64,000 bases of DNA from Gemmatimonadota bacterium (GCA_016712265.1 JADJRJ010000029.1:248001-312000); one strand, 5' to 3'; shown: positions 8,736 to 20,798, counted from the first letter of the stretch. Notes: a model not told the origin generated them from the letters alone. Numbers and translations: made by a program.

Positions 8736-11539
8736 CGGGACAGGCCAAGCAGGGGGCGGAGAAACCGCCCGGTGTGTGAGGCGTCGACCCGTACCACGTC
8801 TTCTGGTCGGCCCATGGCGACCACCCGACCACCCCCGTCGCCGCCGTCCGGGCCCATGTCGATGATCCAGTCGGCCAGCTTGATGACGTCGAGGTTGTGT
8901 TCGATGAGCAACACCGTGTGCCCGGCATCGACCAGGCGGTCGAGCACCCCGACCAGCTTGCGCACGTCGTCGATGTGCAAGCCGGTCGTGGGTTCGTCCA
9001 TCAGGTACAAGCGCCGACCCATGCCGCGGGAAGAGGTCGCGAGTTCGCGCGCGATCTTGACGCGCTGGGCCTCGCCTCCGGAGAGCGTGGTGGCCGACTG
9101 TCCGAGGCGCAGGTACCCGAGCCCGACCTGCTGCAGGTGCCAGAGCGCTTGCCCGAGTTTGTCCTCGTGGGGAAAGGCACGAATGGCCTGGTCGACCGTC
9201 AGCTGCAGGACGTCGTGGATGTTCCGCCCGTTGACCGTCACGTCCAGGACCCGTTGCTGGAAGCGTCGACCGGCGCAGTCGTCGCACGGGACAAACACGT
9301 CGGCCATGAAGACCATCTCGACCTGGAGCGCGCCCGCGCCCTCGCACCGCTCGCAACGTCCTCCCTTCACGTTGAAGGAGAAGTGATACGGGCTCAGCCG
9401 GGCTTTCTTCGCCGCTGGCGCGGACGCAAAGATCCGGCGGATCTCATCGAAGGCCTTGATGTAGGTCACGGGGTTCGACCGCGGCGACCTCCCAATCGGC
9501 TCCTGGTCGACGAGGACGACCGCGTCGAGCGCTTCCGCCCCGACCAGTTCCTGCACGGTACCCACGCGCTCGCCGAGGTGCCGCTTGGCCGAGGTTTCCC
9601 CGGTGAGCCGGGCCTCGAGCGCTCGATACAGGACGTCATGGACGAGGGTGCTCTTACCGGACCCCGAGACCCCAGTGACGACGGTGAGCGCGCCTAACGG
9701 GATGGTGACCTCGACATCCTGCAGGTTGTGCTCCCGTGCCCCGCGGAGCACAAGCTTCCCGCGGTTCACGGGGCGCCGCTTCGGCACCGGGATGGCCATC
9801 GCGCCGGTGAGGTACGGCCCCGTTAGGGGGCTGCCGGCCGCGTCGGCGACCGGCCCCTCGAACACGACGCGCCCCCCGTTCTCCCCGCTGCCCGGGCCCA
9901 GCTCGATCATGTGGTCCGCCGCCCGGATCGCCTCGAGATCATGTTCCACGACCAGGACGGTGTTGCCGCCGTCCCGCAGGCGCTTGAGCAACGCCAGCAA
10001 CCGGTCGAGGTCCCGCGGGTGCAACCCGATGGACGGCTCGTCGAGGACGTACAGGGTGTCGATGAGCGAGGCACCTAACGAGTTCGCGAGGGTAATGCGC
10101 TGGGCCTCGCCCCCCGAGAGGGTGCGGGTAGCCCGGTCCAGCGTCACGTACGTCAGCCCCACCTCGCAGAGGAACCGGACGCGGTCGCGGGCCTCGCGCA
10201 GGATGTGCACCGCCACTTGCTGCGCGAACGCGGGAAGCGTGAGCCCTTCGATCCAGTCGCGCAACGCGCGCACGGGAAGGGCGTTTACCTCGGCGATCGT
10301 TCGCCCCGCGACCCGGACCAGGAGGGCCTCCGGGCGTAATCGCGTTCCCCGGCACTCGGCACACTCGACCGCCGACTGGTATTGCCGCAGGAAGACGCGG
10401 ATGTACTGCTTGTACCGTTTGGCCTCGAGGTCCTGCAGGAACGGAAAGATCCCACGGTACCCGCGCGCCGTGGGACGGTGCAGCAGGAGCTCGCGGTGCG
10501 CGGCGCCTAACGACTGCCAGGGCACATCCATGGGAATCCCCTGGTCGCGGCAAAAGGTCGTCAGGGTGCTCCGGCGTCCCTCGTACCGGGGCTTGGTCCA
10601 GGGGTCGATCGCCCCGTCACGCAGCGTTCGCGCGGGATCCGGGATGATCAGCTGCTCGTCGTACGTGAGGTTCGCGCCGAACCCGTTGCACGTCGGACAG
10701 GCCCCGCGCGGGTTGTTGAACGAGAACAGCTGCGGGGACGGGTGCGGCGCACGGAACCCATCGTTCGGACATTCCAGGCGCTCGGTGAACCGCTCGATAC
10801 GGCGCGCGGCACCAGTCCCGACGACCACCACGCACTCGCCGTCCCCATGGCGAAATGCCGCACCCGCGGCTTCAACAATCCGCCCGCGCATGTCGGGTTG
10901 CACCGCAAGTCGGTCGACCACGACCAGGACCTCCGCACGACCCACGAGCGGAATCTCACGCTGCGCGACCTCATCGAGGTGCACCGCCTCACTCCCGTCA
11001 ACAACCACCCGAAGAAATCCCTGCTCGCGCAAGCTCTCCACGAGCGCCTGCGTCGTCACGTGTTGGGAAGGCCGCAGGGGGAAGGTGACGAGAAAACGGG
11101 TCCCCTGCGGGTGGCCGAAGATCGCCTCCGCGATATCTCCGGTCGTGTCCGGCTTGAGAATGCGCCCGCAGTGCGGACAGGCGGTCTCCCCGATCCTGGC
11201 CCACAGCAAACGCAGGTAGTCGGAGATCTCCGTGGAGGTCCCGACGGTGGAGCGCGAAGAGCGCCCGGGGTTCCGCTGCTCGATGGCGACGGCCGGCGAG
11301 ATGCCCTCGATGTAGTCGACATCGGGCTTCTCCATGCGCTCAAGGAACTGTCGCGCATACGCGGACAGCGACTCCACGTATCGCCGCTGTCCCTCGGCAT
11401 ACACGGTGTCAAAGGCCAGCGATGACTTCCCCGATCCCGAGGGGCCGGTGACCACCGTGACCGCCCGCCGTGGGATGCGGACCGTGATGTCCTTGAGGTT
11501 GTGCTGGCGGGCTCCGTGGACAATGATCGCGTCCTTCAC
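8732..11539 (-). CDS. uvrA: Excinuclease ABC subunit A
   Basis: A 935-residue damage-recognition ATPase of nucleotide excision repair. Two ABC cassettes are visible: Walker A in TGPSGSGKSSLAFDT and TGVSGSGKSTLVHDV, and signatures RTLSGGEAQRITLANSL and TTLSGGEAQRVKIAREL. Zinc motifs include CPHCGR in the UvrB-binding insertion, CAECRGTRL and CERCEGAGAL. The middle section (KRYKQYIRVFLRQYQ) and PSIGLHPRD differ slightly from E. coli-type UvrA, so this may be a second UvrA subfamily if the genome has two. The gene faces the SDR gene convergently and is divergent from the subtilase gene. Confidence 0.95.
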   Translation of the reverse strand: MKDAIIVHGARQHNLKDITVRIPRRAVTVVTGPSGSGKSSLAFDTVYAEGQRRYVESLSAYARQFLERMEKPDVDYIEGISPAVAIEQRNPGRSSRSTVGTSTEISDYLRLLWARIGETACPHCGRILKPDTTGDIAEAIFGHPQGTRFLVTFPLRPSQHVTTQALVESLREQGFLRVVVDGSEAVHLDEVAQREIPLVGRAEVLVVVDRLAVQPDMRGRIVEAAGAAFRHGDGECVVVVGTGAARRIERFTERLECPNDGFRAPHPSPQLFSFNNPRGACPTCNGFGANLTYDEQLIIPDPARTLRDGAIDPWTKPRYEGRRSTLTTFCRDQGIPMDVPWQSLGAAHRELLLHRPTARGYRGIFPFLQDLEAKRYKQYIRVFLRQYQSAVECAECRGTRLRPEALLVRVAGRTIAEVNALPVRALRDWIEGLTLPAFAQQVAVHILREARDRVRFLCEVGLTYVTLDRATRTLSGGEAQRITLANSLGASLIDTLYVLDEPSIGLHPRDLDRLLALLKRLRDGGNTVLVVEHDLEAIRAADHMIELGPGSGENGGRVVFEGPVADAAGSPLTGPYLTGAMAIPVPKRRPVNRGKLVLRGAREHNLQDVEVTIPLGALTVVTGVSGSGKSTLVHDVLYRALEARLTGETSAKRHLGERVGTVQELVGAEALDAVVLVDQEPIGRSPRSNPVTYIKAFDEIRRIFASAPAAKKARLSPYHFSFNVKGGRCERCEGAGALQVEMVFMADVFVPCDDCAGRRFQQRVLDVTVNGRNIHDVLQLTVDQAIRAFPHEDKLGQALWHLQQVGLGYLRLGQSATTLSGGEAQRVKIARELATSSRGMGRRLYLMDEPTTGLHIDDVRKLVGVLDRLVDAGHTVLLIEHNLDVIKLADWIIDMGPDGGDGGGRVVAMGRPEDVVRVDASHTGRFLRPLLGLSR

Positions 11540-11659
11540 GCCGGAAACGTAACGAGCGTCACCCGTGGGGCGTGTCCTCGCCCGGACACGACGTTCTGAC
11601 CGTTGACGGACTCAGGTGTCAGCAGCATCGTTGGCCCCTTCCCATTTGCTGGAGATTGC

Positions 11660-13045
11660 ATGCGCACCGCATCGTCCCTGAAGACCACGGCCCTCATTGT
11701 CCTCGCGGCCGGTTGCGCGGCGGACCCCGTGGCAGGGCCAGGATCCGCAACGGCGCTCGCCAGCGTCGTCGCGGCGGATGAGGGGAGGGCGACGGGCACG
11801 CATCTGGTGAGCTACCGGGCCGGTGAACGGGGAGGGGCGCGCGCGACGGTTGAGGCGCTTGGCGGACGCGTCGTGCGAGAGATGCCCCAGATCGGAGTGC
11901 TGCAGGTTGCCGGGCTTGCGGTGGGCGGGGTCGGCACGCTGGCGACGTCCGCCAGCGTGGCCGCCGTGGCAGAGGATCGTGAGGTTTTCGCCCGTCCTTT
12001 GCCCCGCGCGCTCCGCGCCGCGGTTGCGTCGGAGCGGCTGGGCGTTCAGGGGACGGACCAGCGTGGAGCCTTCTTCTATCCGGTGCAGTGGAACATTCGC
12101 TCGTCGGGGGCGGACCGCGCTTGGGGACCGTCCGGAACCGGGGCAGGGAAGCTGGTATGCATCCTGGATACCGGGATCGATCCGCAACATCTCGATCTTG
12201 CGGGGAACGTCGATCCGTCCATGACCATCTCCGGGATCGCGCTGCCGCGTTATGCCTCTGACGTCACACCGCTCGATTACGACTTTCACGGCACCTTTAT
12301 CGCGGGGCTGGTCGCCAGCAATGGCATTGGGGTCGCCTCGGTCGCGCCGGACGCGCGGCTGTGCTCGATCAAGGTGCTCTCGGAGGATGGGCGCGGCACC
12401 TTTGCCGACATCCTCTTCGGGATCCTCCAGGCCGCTGACTGGAACGCGGATGCCATCAACTTGTCCCTCGGTGCCGTCATCGACGCCAAGGAGCCGATTT
12501 TCGCGAGCCTCGTCGCCAACATGCAGGCGGCGGTGGACTACGCGAACGCCCGCGGGTCGCTCGTCGTCGCGGCCGCCGGCAACCTGGGGGTGAACTTCGA
12601 CGAAGTGCCGTCTCGCATCGTACACATCCCGTCGATGTTGGCCAACGTCGTGTCGGTCGGTGCCACGGCCCCATTCAATCAATCGTCTTTCGACCGATTG
12701 GCGTCGTACTCGAACCACGGCGGCGTTCGCACCGTGGACATCGTGGCACCGGGTGGGGACCTTGTGGCCGGCGGTGTCACGGAGGATCTGGTCATCTCCG
12801 CGTGCAGCCAGTACGCGCGTTCGCTGCCGTTCTCATGCACCGCTCGCTCTTTTGTCTTCGCCTCCGGGACGAGCTTTGCCAGCCCGCTCGTGGCTGCTGC
12901 CGCCGCCGTGGTGGAGTCGGCGAATGGGAATCGATCCCCTGCGCAGCACGAGGCGTGCTTCCGAGCCTCATCCCAGCGCGTTGGGAGTCGTTGGATGTAC
13001 GGGGCCGGTCGGCTGGATGTCGCCGCCGCCCTGGCCTGCCCCTGA
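11660..13045 (+). CDS. S8 (subtilisin-like) serine protease, predicted lipoprotein
   Basis: A 461-residue exported protease. ATG 11660 has GGAG 5 nt upstream and gives the signal peptide MRTASSLKTTALIVLAAGCA with a lipobox Cys at residue 19. A roughly 90-residue inhibitor-like propeptide (THLVSYRAGERGGARATVEA) precedes the catalytic domain. The catalytic triad is seen as Asp in CILDTGID, His in YDFHGTFIAG and Ser in SGTSFASPLVAA. Several cysteines suggest disulfides. It probably degrades or processes extracytoplasmic proteins. The 120-bp region upstream is shared with divergent uvrA. Confidence 0.9.
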   Translation: MRTASSLKTTALIVLAAGCAADPVAGPGSATALASVVAADEGRATGTHLVSYRAGERGGARATVEALGGRVVREMPQIGVLQVAGLAVGGVGTLATSASVAAVAEDREVFARPLPRALRAAVASERLGVQGTDQRGAFFYPVQWNIRSSGADRAWGPSGTGAGKLVCILDTGIDPQHLDLAGNVDPSMTISGIALPRYASDVTPLDYDFHGTFIAGLVASNGIGVASVAPDARLCSIKVLSEDGRGTFADILFGILQAADWNADAINLSLGAVIDAKEPIFASLVANMQAAVDYANARGSLVVAAAGNLGVNFDEVPSRIVHIPSMLANVVSVGATAPFNQSSFDRLASYSNHGGVRTVDIVAPGGDLVAGGVTEDLVISACSQYARSLPFSCTARSFVFASGTSFASPLVAAAAAVVESANGNRSPAQHEACFRASSQRVGSRWMYGAGRLDVAAALACP

Positions 13046-13117
13046 GCCTTTCGAGCCGGAGATCACGGTCGCGCTTGCGAGCGGGTTCGCGGGCCGAATA
13101 GTTTCCCGCACTTCCTT

Positions 13118-13151
13118 AGAGCGCCGCCTCTGGTAGGGGCGGCGTCTCTGT
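13118..13151 (+). terminator. Terminator after the S8 protease gene
   Basis: The inverted repeat 13118-13128 / 13138-13149 (one bulged base) is followed by GTTTC. It lies 70 bp past the protease stop and just before the FHA gene. Confidence 0.55.
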
Positions 13152-13176
13152 TTCGTGGGTTGCCGCCTCCACCTGA

Positions 13177-14436
13177 ATGCCCTTTCTGCAGCTCCGCGAT
13201 TCGAGGTATCCGCTGCGCGAGGGGGTGAACCGCATCGGTTGGGGTGCCGGGGTCGACGTCCGGCTGCCGTCGCCGACCGACGACGTGGCGACCGCCTTGG
13301 AGGCGGCTGCATCCGTGGAAATTGTCGGCGGGGGAGCCGCCCTGGCTGGGCACGGCGACGCCGTCCGCCTCAACGGCGTTTCGGTTCAGGAGCCAACGCC
13401 ACTCCTCCATGGCGATGCCGTCCAGATCGCGGGCTGGGAGCTGCGCTTTGGGGACGAGGCCTTGCTGGGCGATACCGTTCCCCTGGCGGTCAACGAGGAC
13501 GCGCCGATCGCTGTTGCAAGCCCCGCGGCCGCGATCAGCCGCTCCGGGGGACGTCTCGTGTCCCAGACCGACGGGCGAGAGTACCCCATCGGTGGCGACG
13601 GCTTGCTGATCGGGCGCGATCCCACCTGTCACGTCGTGGTTGCCCGACCGGACGTGTCGCGTCGCCACCTCGCCATCCGCGAGACCCCCACGGGCTACCT
13701 CCTGCTCGACACGAGTACGAATGGAGTCCTCGTCAATGGGGCGCGCGTGCTCACGGAGGTGCCGCTCGGTCGCGGCGACACCATCCGCGTTGGGTTGGAA
13801 GAGTTCCGGTTCCACTCGGATCGCTCGGAACCGCTCGTGGCCACCGCGGTCCCCCAGCTGGCGTCGACGGGCAGTTTTGCTGCGGCCCGACGCCCGGAGG
13901 CGGCGACGAAGCCGCCGGAACTGCTGCTCGGGACCCTCGAGGTGCGCAACGAAGGGCCGACCAAGGGGACCCGCTATGAGCTGCGGTCTCCACGCATTGA
14001 CGTGGGACGAGGGCTGCACAACGACGTGGTGATTCCTGACGAGAGCGTCAGCGACAGCCACGCCAAGCTGCAGCTCCGCGAGGATGGCTGGTACCTGAGC
14101 GACCTCGGCTCCACGAACGGGACATACGCTGGGGGCGAGCGTCTCCAGGGTGACCTCAAGATTGCGTCCGGTAGCGACCTGCGGTTTGGCGGCGTCAAGG
14201 TGGTCTTTCGTCCATCCGGCCCGACCGCTCGACCTTCGGGGGAGACTCGGGTTATTGTTGGGGTCAAGGGACCCGACCCGAAACGCGCGGCAGAGCGACT
14301 CAAGGAACTCGCGGAACATGCGACCGAGGAGCCGAGCCCCGTCAAGGCGCCGTCCCGTTTGGCCTCACTGTTGTGGATCGTCCTCCTCGCCCTCGTCGCC
14401 CTCGTGTTATGGGCTGTCACTGGTGGTGAACCGTAA
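13177..14436 (+). CDS. Triple-FHA-domain protein with C-terminal membrane anchor
   Basis: A 419-residue phosphothreonine-recognition scaffold. Three FHA-like units are seen: a degenerate one at about residues 1-100 (no SxxH), a canonical one at about 130-215 (LIGRDPTCHV, DVSRRHLAI, TSTNGVLVNG) and another at about 245-345 (VGRGLHNDVV, SDSHAKL, GSTNGTYAGG). A single hydrophobic helix at about 395-413 ends the protein, so the FHA array is probably cytoplasmic and membrane-tethered. It abuts the PP2C gene with no gap (TAA then ATG), indicating one operon: a reader of phosphothreonine next to an eraser. The partner kinase is not in this operon. Confidence 0.85.
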   Translation: MPFLQLRDSRYPLREGVNRIGWGAGVDVRLPSPTDDVATALEAAASVEIVGGGAALAGHGDAVRLNGVSVQEPTPLLHGDAVQIAGWELRFGDEALLGDTVPLAVNEDAPIAVASPAAAISRSGGRLVSQTDGREYPIGGDGLLIGRDPTCHVVVARPDVSRRHLAIRETPTGYLLLDTSTNGVLVNGARVLTEVPLGRGDTIRVGLEEFRFHSDRSEPLVATAVPQLASTGSFAAARRPEAATKPPELLLGTLEVRNEGPTKGTRYELRSPRIDVGRGLHNDVVIPDESVSDSHAKLQLREDGWYLSDLGSTNGTYAGGERLQGDLKIASGSDLRFGGVKVVFRPSGPTARPSGETRVIVGVKGPDPKRAAERLKELAEHATEEPSPVKAPSRLASLLWIVLLALVALVLWAVTGGEP

Positions 14437-15225
14437 ATGGACCTGACATTCGCGGCTCGCACCGACGTCGGAATGATTCGTTCCGGGAATGAGGATGCGT
14501 ATTTCGCCCACGCCACCCGGGAGCGCGGCATCTTTATCGTCGCGGACGGAATGGGTGGCCATGCGGCTGGCGAAGTCGCGTCGGAGATGACGGTGCAGAT
14601 CGTCTCCCGTGAGCTGACCGACCTTTCACCGGCTGACAACGCCGCGCTGGAACATCTCGCCGATTCGATTCGGCGGGCCAATAGGGCGGTCTACGATCGC
14701 ACCATCGCCGAAGCGGACAAGCAGGGCATGGGAACGACCGCATCGGTGCTCGTCGTTGCCAACGGGCGCTTCCTCATCGGGCAGGTCGGTGATTCGCGGA
14801 TCTATCTCCTCCGAGACGGGGCGCTCAAGCAGGTCACCAAGGACCATTCGTATGTGCAGGAGCAGGTGGATGCCGGGCTGCTGACCCCGGAACAGGCACG
14901 GTACCATCCCTACAGCAACGTGATCACCCGCTGCGTTGGGGCTGGGGAGTCAGTGGAGCCGGACGCGTACAGCGGCGACCTTCGCCCCGGAGACGTCTTC
15001 CTGGTCGCCAGCGACGGCCTCACGGGGATGGTGGACGACCGGCGGATCCAGCAGCTGCTCCTCTCCCGCGCCTCGGCAGGACGGCTCGTGGACGCGCTGA
15101 TCGCCGAAGCCAACTATCGTGGTGGCCTCGACAACATCACCGCCATCGTGATCCAGATCGCATCCACTGACAACGGCGGTCCTGAACACCCGACCCCGCG
15201 CCATGCAGAACCCGTCACCACCTGA
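14437..15225 (+). CDS. PP2C-type Ser/Thr protein phosphatase (Stp/PrpC-like)
   Basis: A 262-residue Mn/Mg-dependent phosphatase that would reverse Hanks-kinase phosphorylation. PPM-family metal-binding motifs are complete: TDVGMIRSGNEDAYF, VADGMGGHAAGE, GQVGDSRIYL, VASDGLTGMV and GGLDNITAIV. There is no signal peptide or membrane segment, so it is cytosolic. It follows the FHA gene without any intergenic base, and its last 23 bp overlap the start of a small gene. A plausible antagonist of the kinase at 60.4-63.0 kb, though distance makes this inference only. Confidence 0.93.
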   Translation: MDLTFAARTDVGMIRSGNEDAYFAHATRERGIFIVADGMGGHAAGEVASEMTVQIVSRELTDLSPADNAALEHLADSIRRANRAVYDRTIAEADKQGMGTTASVLVVANGRFLIGQVGDSRIYLLRDGALKQVTKDHSYVQEQVDAGLLTPEQARYHPYSNVITRCVGAGESVEPDAYSGDLRPGDVFLVASDGLTGMVDDRRIQQLLLSRASAGRLVDALIAEANYRGGLDNITAIVIQIASTDNGGPEHPTPRHAEPVTT

Positions 15226-15397
15226 CGAGGCGTCCGAAACGGTCGGTGAGGTCGCAGGCCTGTACCTGGGGAACATCCTCTTCGCGCTGGAGGCCTGTGC
15301 CCGTGGTCTGGACGCCGAAGGCAAGGGTGACCACGCCGCGTTTTATCGCGGCATCGGGCGCAAACTCGCGGATGCGAGGGGGCGCGAGAAGCGCTAG
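15203..15397 (+). CDS. Small unknown protein overlapping the phosphatase gene
   Basis: A 64-residue mixed-charge soluble protein (MQNPSPPDEASETVGEVAG...). It starts within the last 23 bp of the PP2C gene in another frame and ends in a TAG that interlocks with the stop of the convergent HD-domain gene. I do not recognise the family. Support comes from position (filling the gap exactly), a sensible amino-acid composition and a length that uses all the space between its neighbours. Translational coupling to the phosphatase is likely if it is real. Confidence 0.5.
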   Translation: MQNPSPPDEASETVGEVAGLYLGNILFALEACARGLDAEGKGDHAAFYRGIGRKLADARGREKR

Positions 15398-16611
15398 GCC
15401 GACGCAACGGCGGACAGCACCGCCTCCCGCGACAGCGTGACGGGGCGAGCGGTGAAGACCCGCAGCCAGCGCGCCGACTGATACAACGCATCGGCGAGTA
15501 CCGGGAGGTTGATCGAGCCCGAGAGCCCCTCCGTGGTCAGGCGCTGCACCGAACCGTCTCGCCTGACCACTGGCATGTCGAGACCCAGCATCTGGGTCTT
15601 CTCCGGAAAGTCCACCAGCACGTCTTCAGGGCCGAGCCCCGACGTCGCAGCGAGTCGCGCCTCGGCCTTGCTCAGCTGCTCGCGGCTGGAGGCCGCGTCC
15701 ACGACCTCTGGAGGGAGCTCGGCAGCCGGACATTCGAACGCACGCTTGAAGAGGTTGCGCGTGCGCAGTCGCGTCAGCAGGGGGGAGGGATGCCGCTGCT
15801 CCAGGGTGTGGAGCAACGACTCATCAGCGTAGCCCGCGAGCGCATGGACCGTCACGGCCCCGTCGCGGATGGCGTGCTCGACCAGTCGCTTGTACATCGC
15901 GGTCGCGCTGCGGACGGCGTGGTGCCAGTACACGTTGCGGTACATCTGGTACTTGGCGAACAGCAGCGATTCCAGCGCCGAGAGTCCTTTCTCCCGGATC
16001 GCGACCACCGGGCGGCCGGCGACCGGATCCACCGCCACCGTCAGCGCATGGATCAGCCGGTCGACATCGATCTCGCCGTAGGGCACGCCGCACATGAGGC
16101 CATCGCGCTTGAGGTACTCGATCTTGTCGAGGTCGAGGGACCCGCTGATCAGCCCCTGCAATGGCGAGGTGGACCGGCCACGGATCAGGTCGAGGACGCG
16201 TTCGGGGGCGTCGGGGGCGACCTCGCGCAGGATGGATGCGATGGCCCCCTCGGTCACGAGCGGGCGGGCGACCTCCTCGTGGTGTGGGGCCCCAATCTCC
16301 TCGAGGGCGTGGGAAAACGGATAGTGCCCCACGTCGTGCAGGAGCGCGGCCAGTCGCGCGATGGTGCGCTCGGTCGCGTCGATGCCGGCGATGCTGCCGT
16401 CCTCCTCAAGTCGCTGGAGGGCGACCCCGGCAAGGTGGTACGCGCCTAACGCATGTTCAAAGCGTGCATGCGTGGCGCCGGGATACACCAGGTAGGCCCA
16501 GCCCAGCTGGCGGACGTGCCGCAGGCGCTGGAAGGTCGGCGTGTCGACGAGCCGCAGTGCGCGGGCGTCCACGCGAATGTTGTTCCAGAGCGGATCGCGG
16601 ATGATGTCCAC
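15394..16611 (-). CDS. HD-domain phosphohydrolase (dGTPase/SAMHD1-like)
   Basis: A 405-residue metal-dependent phosphohydrolase. The HD signature is visible: THARFEHALGAYHL supplies the first His, LAALLHDVGHYPFSH the HD pair, and GSLDLDKIEYLKRD a distal Asp. The N-terminus RDPLWNNIRV and the overall arrangement match YwfO/dNTPase-like proteins; nucleotide triphosphate hydrolysis is likely but unproven. I use GTG 16611 because it begins the conserved part, and a longer start (16716) would run through the pckA terminator hairpin. No good ribosome site is visible. The stop interlocks with that of the small gene at 15203. Confidence 0.85.
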   Translation of the reverse strand: MDIIRDPLWNNIRVDARALRLVDTPTFQRLRHVRQLGWAYLVYPGATHARFEHALGAYHLAGVALQRLEEDGSIAGIDATERTIARLAALLHDVGHYPFSHALEEIGAPHHEEVARPLVTEGAIASILREVAPDAPERVLDLIRGRSTSPLQGLISGSLDLDKIEYLKRDGLMCGVPYGEIDVDRLIHALTVAVDPVAGRPVVAIREKGLSALESLLFAKYQMYRNVYWHHAVRSATAMYKRLVEHAIRDGAVTVHALAGYADESLLHTLEQRHPSPLLTRLRTRNLFKRAFECPAAELPPEVVDAASSREQLSKAEARLAATSGLGPEDVLVDFPEKTQMLGLDMPVVRRDGSVQRLTTEGLSGSINLPVLADALYQSARWLRVFTARPVTLSREAVLSAVASA

Positions 16612-16682
16612 GCGGGAGCAGGGGAGGGAGGAAGGGGAGGGTCGCTGGCGGTCGCATGGTGCGCCGGCGACGGCAGAAAGCC

Positions 16683-16722
16683 GAGAGGGTGACCGGGCGA
16701 CGAGCGCCGCGGTCACCCTCTC
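16683..16722 (-). terminator. Terminator downstream of pckA
   Basis: A perfect 12-bp stem (16683-16694 with 16711-16722) with a 16-nt loop lies 25 bp past the pckA stop. On the minus strand it is followed by GGCTTTCTG, giving a weak T-tract. Confidence 0.7.
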
Positions 16723-16746
16723 AGTCGCGCAGGCCGTGCACGGCGC

Positions 16747-18327
16747 CTAACGGGCGCCGGGCCCGGCGGCGACGATCTTCGCGTCGACGTTTCCGAACTT
16801 CTCGAAGTTCTTGCGGAACATCTCGGCCAGCTTGTTTGCCTGCGCGTCGTAGCTGGCCCCGTCGGACCAGGTGGAGCGTGGGTTGAGCACGCCCGCGGGC
16901 ACGTCTGGGACTTCGCTGGGAATGTTGAGCCCGAAGATCGGGTCCGTGAACGTCGTCACGGCGTCCAGCTTGCCCGAGAGCGCCGCGCGGACCATGGCCC
17001 GCGTATACGCGATCTTCATGCGCTTGCCGGTCCCGTAGGCGCCGCCGCTCCACCCGGTGTTGACCAGCCAGACCCGCGACCCATGCTGGTCGATCAGTCG
17101 GCCCAGCATTTCGGCATACTTGGTGGGGTGCCAGACCAGGAACACCGCGCCGAAGCACGAGGAAAAGGTGGCCTGCGGCTCCGTCACGCCGCGTTCCGTG
17201 CCCGCAACCTTCGCCGTGTAGCCCGACATGAAGTAGTACATCGCCTGGTCGCGCGAGAGGCGCGCGATTGGGGGCAACACACCGAAAGCATCCGCCGTGA
17301 GGAAGACGATGTTCTGGGGGTGGCCGGCGCGTCCGCTCGGGACATGGTTGCGGATGTAGTGCAGCGGGTACGACGCCCGCGTGTTTTCCGTGATGGACTG
17401 GTCGTCGAACTTCACCCGGCGCTTGTCGTCCAGGACCACGTTCTCCAGGACGGTGCCAAACATCTGCGTGGTTGCGAAGATGTCGGGTTCGGCCTCGGGC
17501 GACAGGTTGATCACCTTGGCGTAGCAGCCGCCTTCGTAGTTGAAGACGCCGGTGTCGGACCACCCGTGTTCGTCGTCGCCAATGAGTCCGCGCTCGGGGT
17601 CGGCGGACAGCGTCGTCTTGCCCGTGCCCGACAAGCCGAAGAAGAGGGCCACGTCGCCACCGGCGCCGACATTGGCGGAGCAGTGCATGGACAGCACGCC
17701 CGTCTTCGGCATCAGGTAGTTCATCACCGTGAACATCGCCTTCTTGAGTTCACCGGCGTAGCGGGTGCCGCCGATGAGGATGGTCCGGCGCGCCAGGTGC
17801 AGGACGATGAAGGTCCCGGTGCGGGTCCCGTGCCGGGCCGGGTCGGCCTGGAACTCCGGAGCGTGCAGCACCGTGAAGTTGGGGGCAAACGCGGCGAGGC
17901 CGGCAGCATCCGGGCGGATGAACATGTTCCGCACAAACGAGGCATGCCACGCGTTCGGCGTGACGTACCGGACGCTTAGTTGGTGGGCCGGGTCCGCGCC
18001 GCAATGGAGATCCTGGACAAACAGGTCCGACAGGCCATTGAGGTACGCCTGCACGTCACCCAACAGCAGGTCGAATTTCTCCTCGGCGAACGGCTGGTTC
18101 ACCTTGCCCCAGTCGACGTCTGCCTCGGTCGAGCCCTCCTTGACCACGAACTTGTCGTTCGGCGAGCGCCCCGTGTGCGGCGCCGTGACCGCAACGAAGG
18201 GGCCCATGTCGGCGAGGGTGCCCTCGCCGCGGGCAATCGCCGCCTGAAAGAGTTCGGGGGCGACGAGGTTGACATGCACCGTGCCGGAGGGGTTCAGGCC
18301 CTGGCCGGCCAGGAGGTTTGAAGGCAT
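16747..18327 (-). CDS. pckA: Phosphoenolpyruvate carboxykinase (ATP)
   Basis: A 526-residue cytosolic enzyme converting oxaloacetate plus ATP to PEP, CO2 and ADP: the gluconeogenic exit from the TCA cycle. The ATP-dependent type is shown by the P-loop FFGLSGTGKTTLSADP, the kinase-2 motif LIGDDEHGWSD, NYEGGCYAKVI and the adenine region NTGWSGGAYGTGKRMKI. Length is typical (E. coli 540). It lies next to the malic enzyme gene on the same strand, forming an anaplerotic node; the 67-bp gap has no clear terminator, so cotranscription is possible. Its stop codon lies inside a CGTTAGGC motif. Confidence 0.97.
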   Translation of the reverse strand: MPSNLLAGQGLNPSGTVHVNLVAPELFQAAIARGEGTLADMGPFVAVTAPHTGRSPNDKFVVKEGSTEADVDWGKVNQPFAEEKFDLLLGDVQAYLNGLSDLFVQDLHCGADPAHQLSVRYVTPNAWHASFVRNMFIRPDAAGLAAFAPNFTVLHAPEFQADPARHGTRTGTFIVLHLARRTILIGGTRYAGELKKAMFTVMNYLMPKTGVLSMHCSANVGAGGDVALFFGLSGTGKTTLSADPERGLIGDDEHGWSDTGVFNYEGGCYAKVINLSPEAEPDIFATTQMFGTVLENVVLDDKRRVKFDDQSITENTRASYPLHYIRNHVPSGRAGHPQNIVFLTADAFGVLPPIARLSRDQAMYYFMSGYTAKVAGTERGVTEPQATFSSCFGAVFLVWHPTKYAEMLGRLIDQHGSRVWLVNTGWSGGAYGTGKRMKIAYTRAMVRAALSGKLDAVTTFTDPIFGLNIPSEVPDVPAGVLNPRSTWSDGASYDAQANKLAEMFRKNFEKFGNVDAKIVAAGPGAR

Positions 18328-18394
18328 TGGGAAACTCAGAAGGTCAGGAGTCAGATGTGCCGTCCACTCGCCCTCTAGGACGAGCGGAGTCGGC

Positions 18395-20700
<2,306 letters not shown>

Positions 20701-20798
20701 GGCCTGCAATCTACAAGACCGTGCGGCGCGGGCGGCACGAGTCCGGGGCGGCACGGGTCACCGCCGGTCCGGTCCGAAACGCCTGTCCCCCGTGCCGC

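Noticed and set aside
9585..11219. 544-codon frame opposite uvrA
   Set aside because: Arg/Ser-rich shadow of a conserved gene.
11603..11640. TTGACG as -35 box for the S8 protease gene
   Set aside because: No acceptable -10 hexamer at 16-18 bp.
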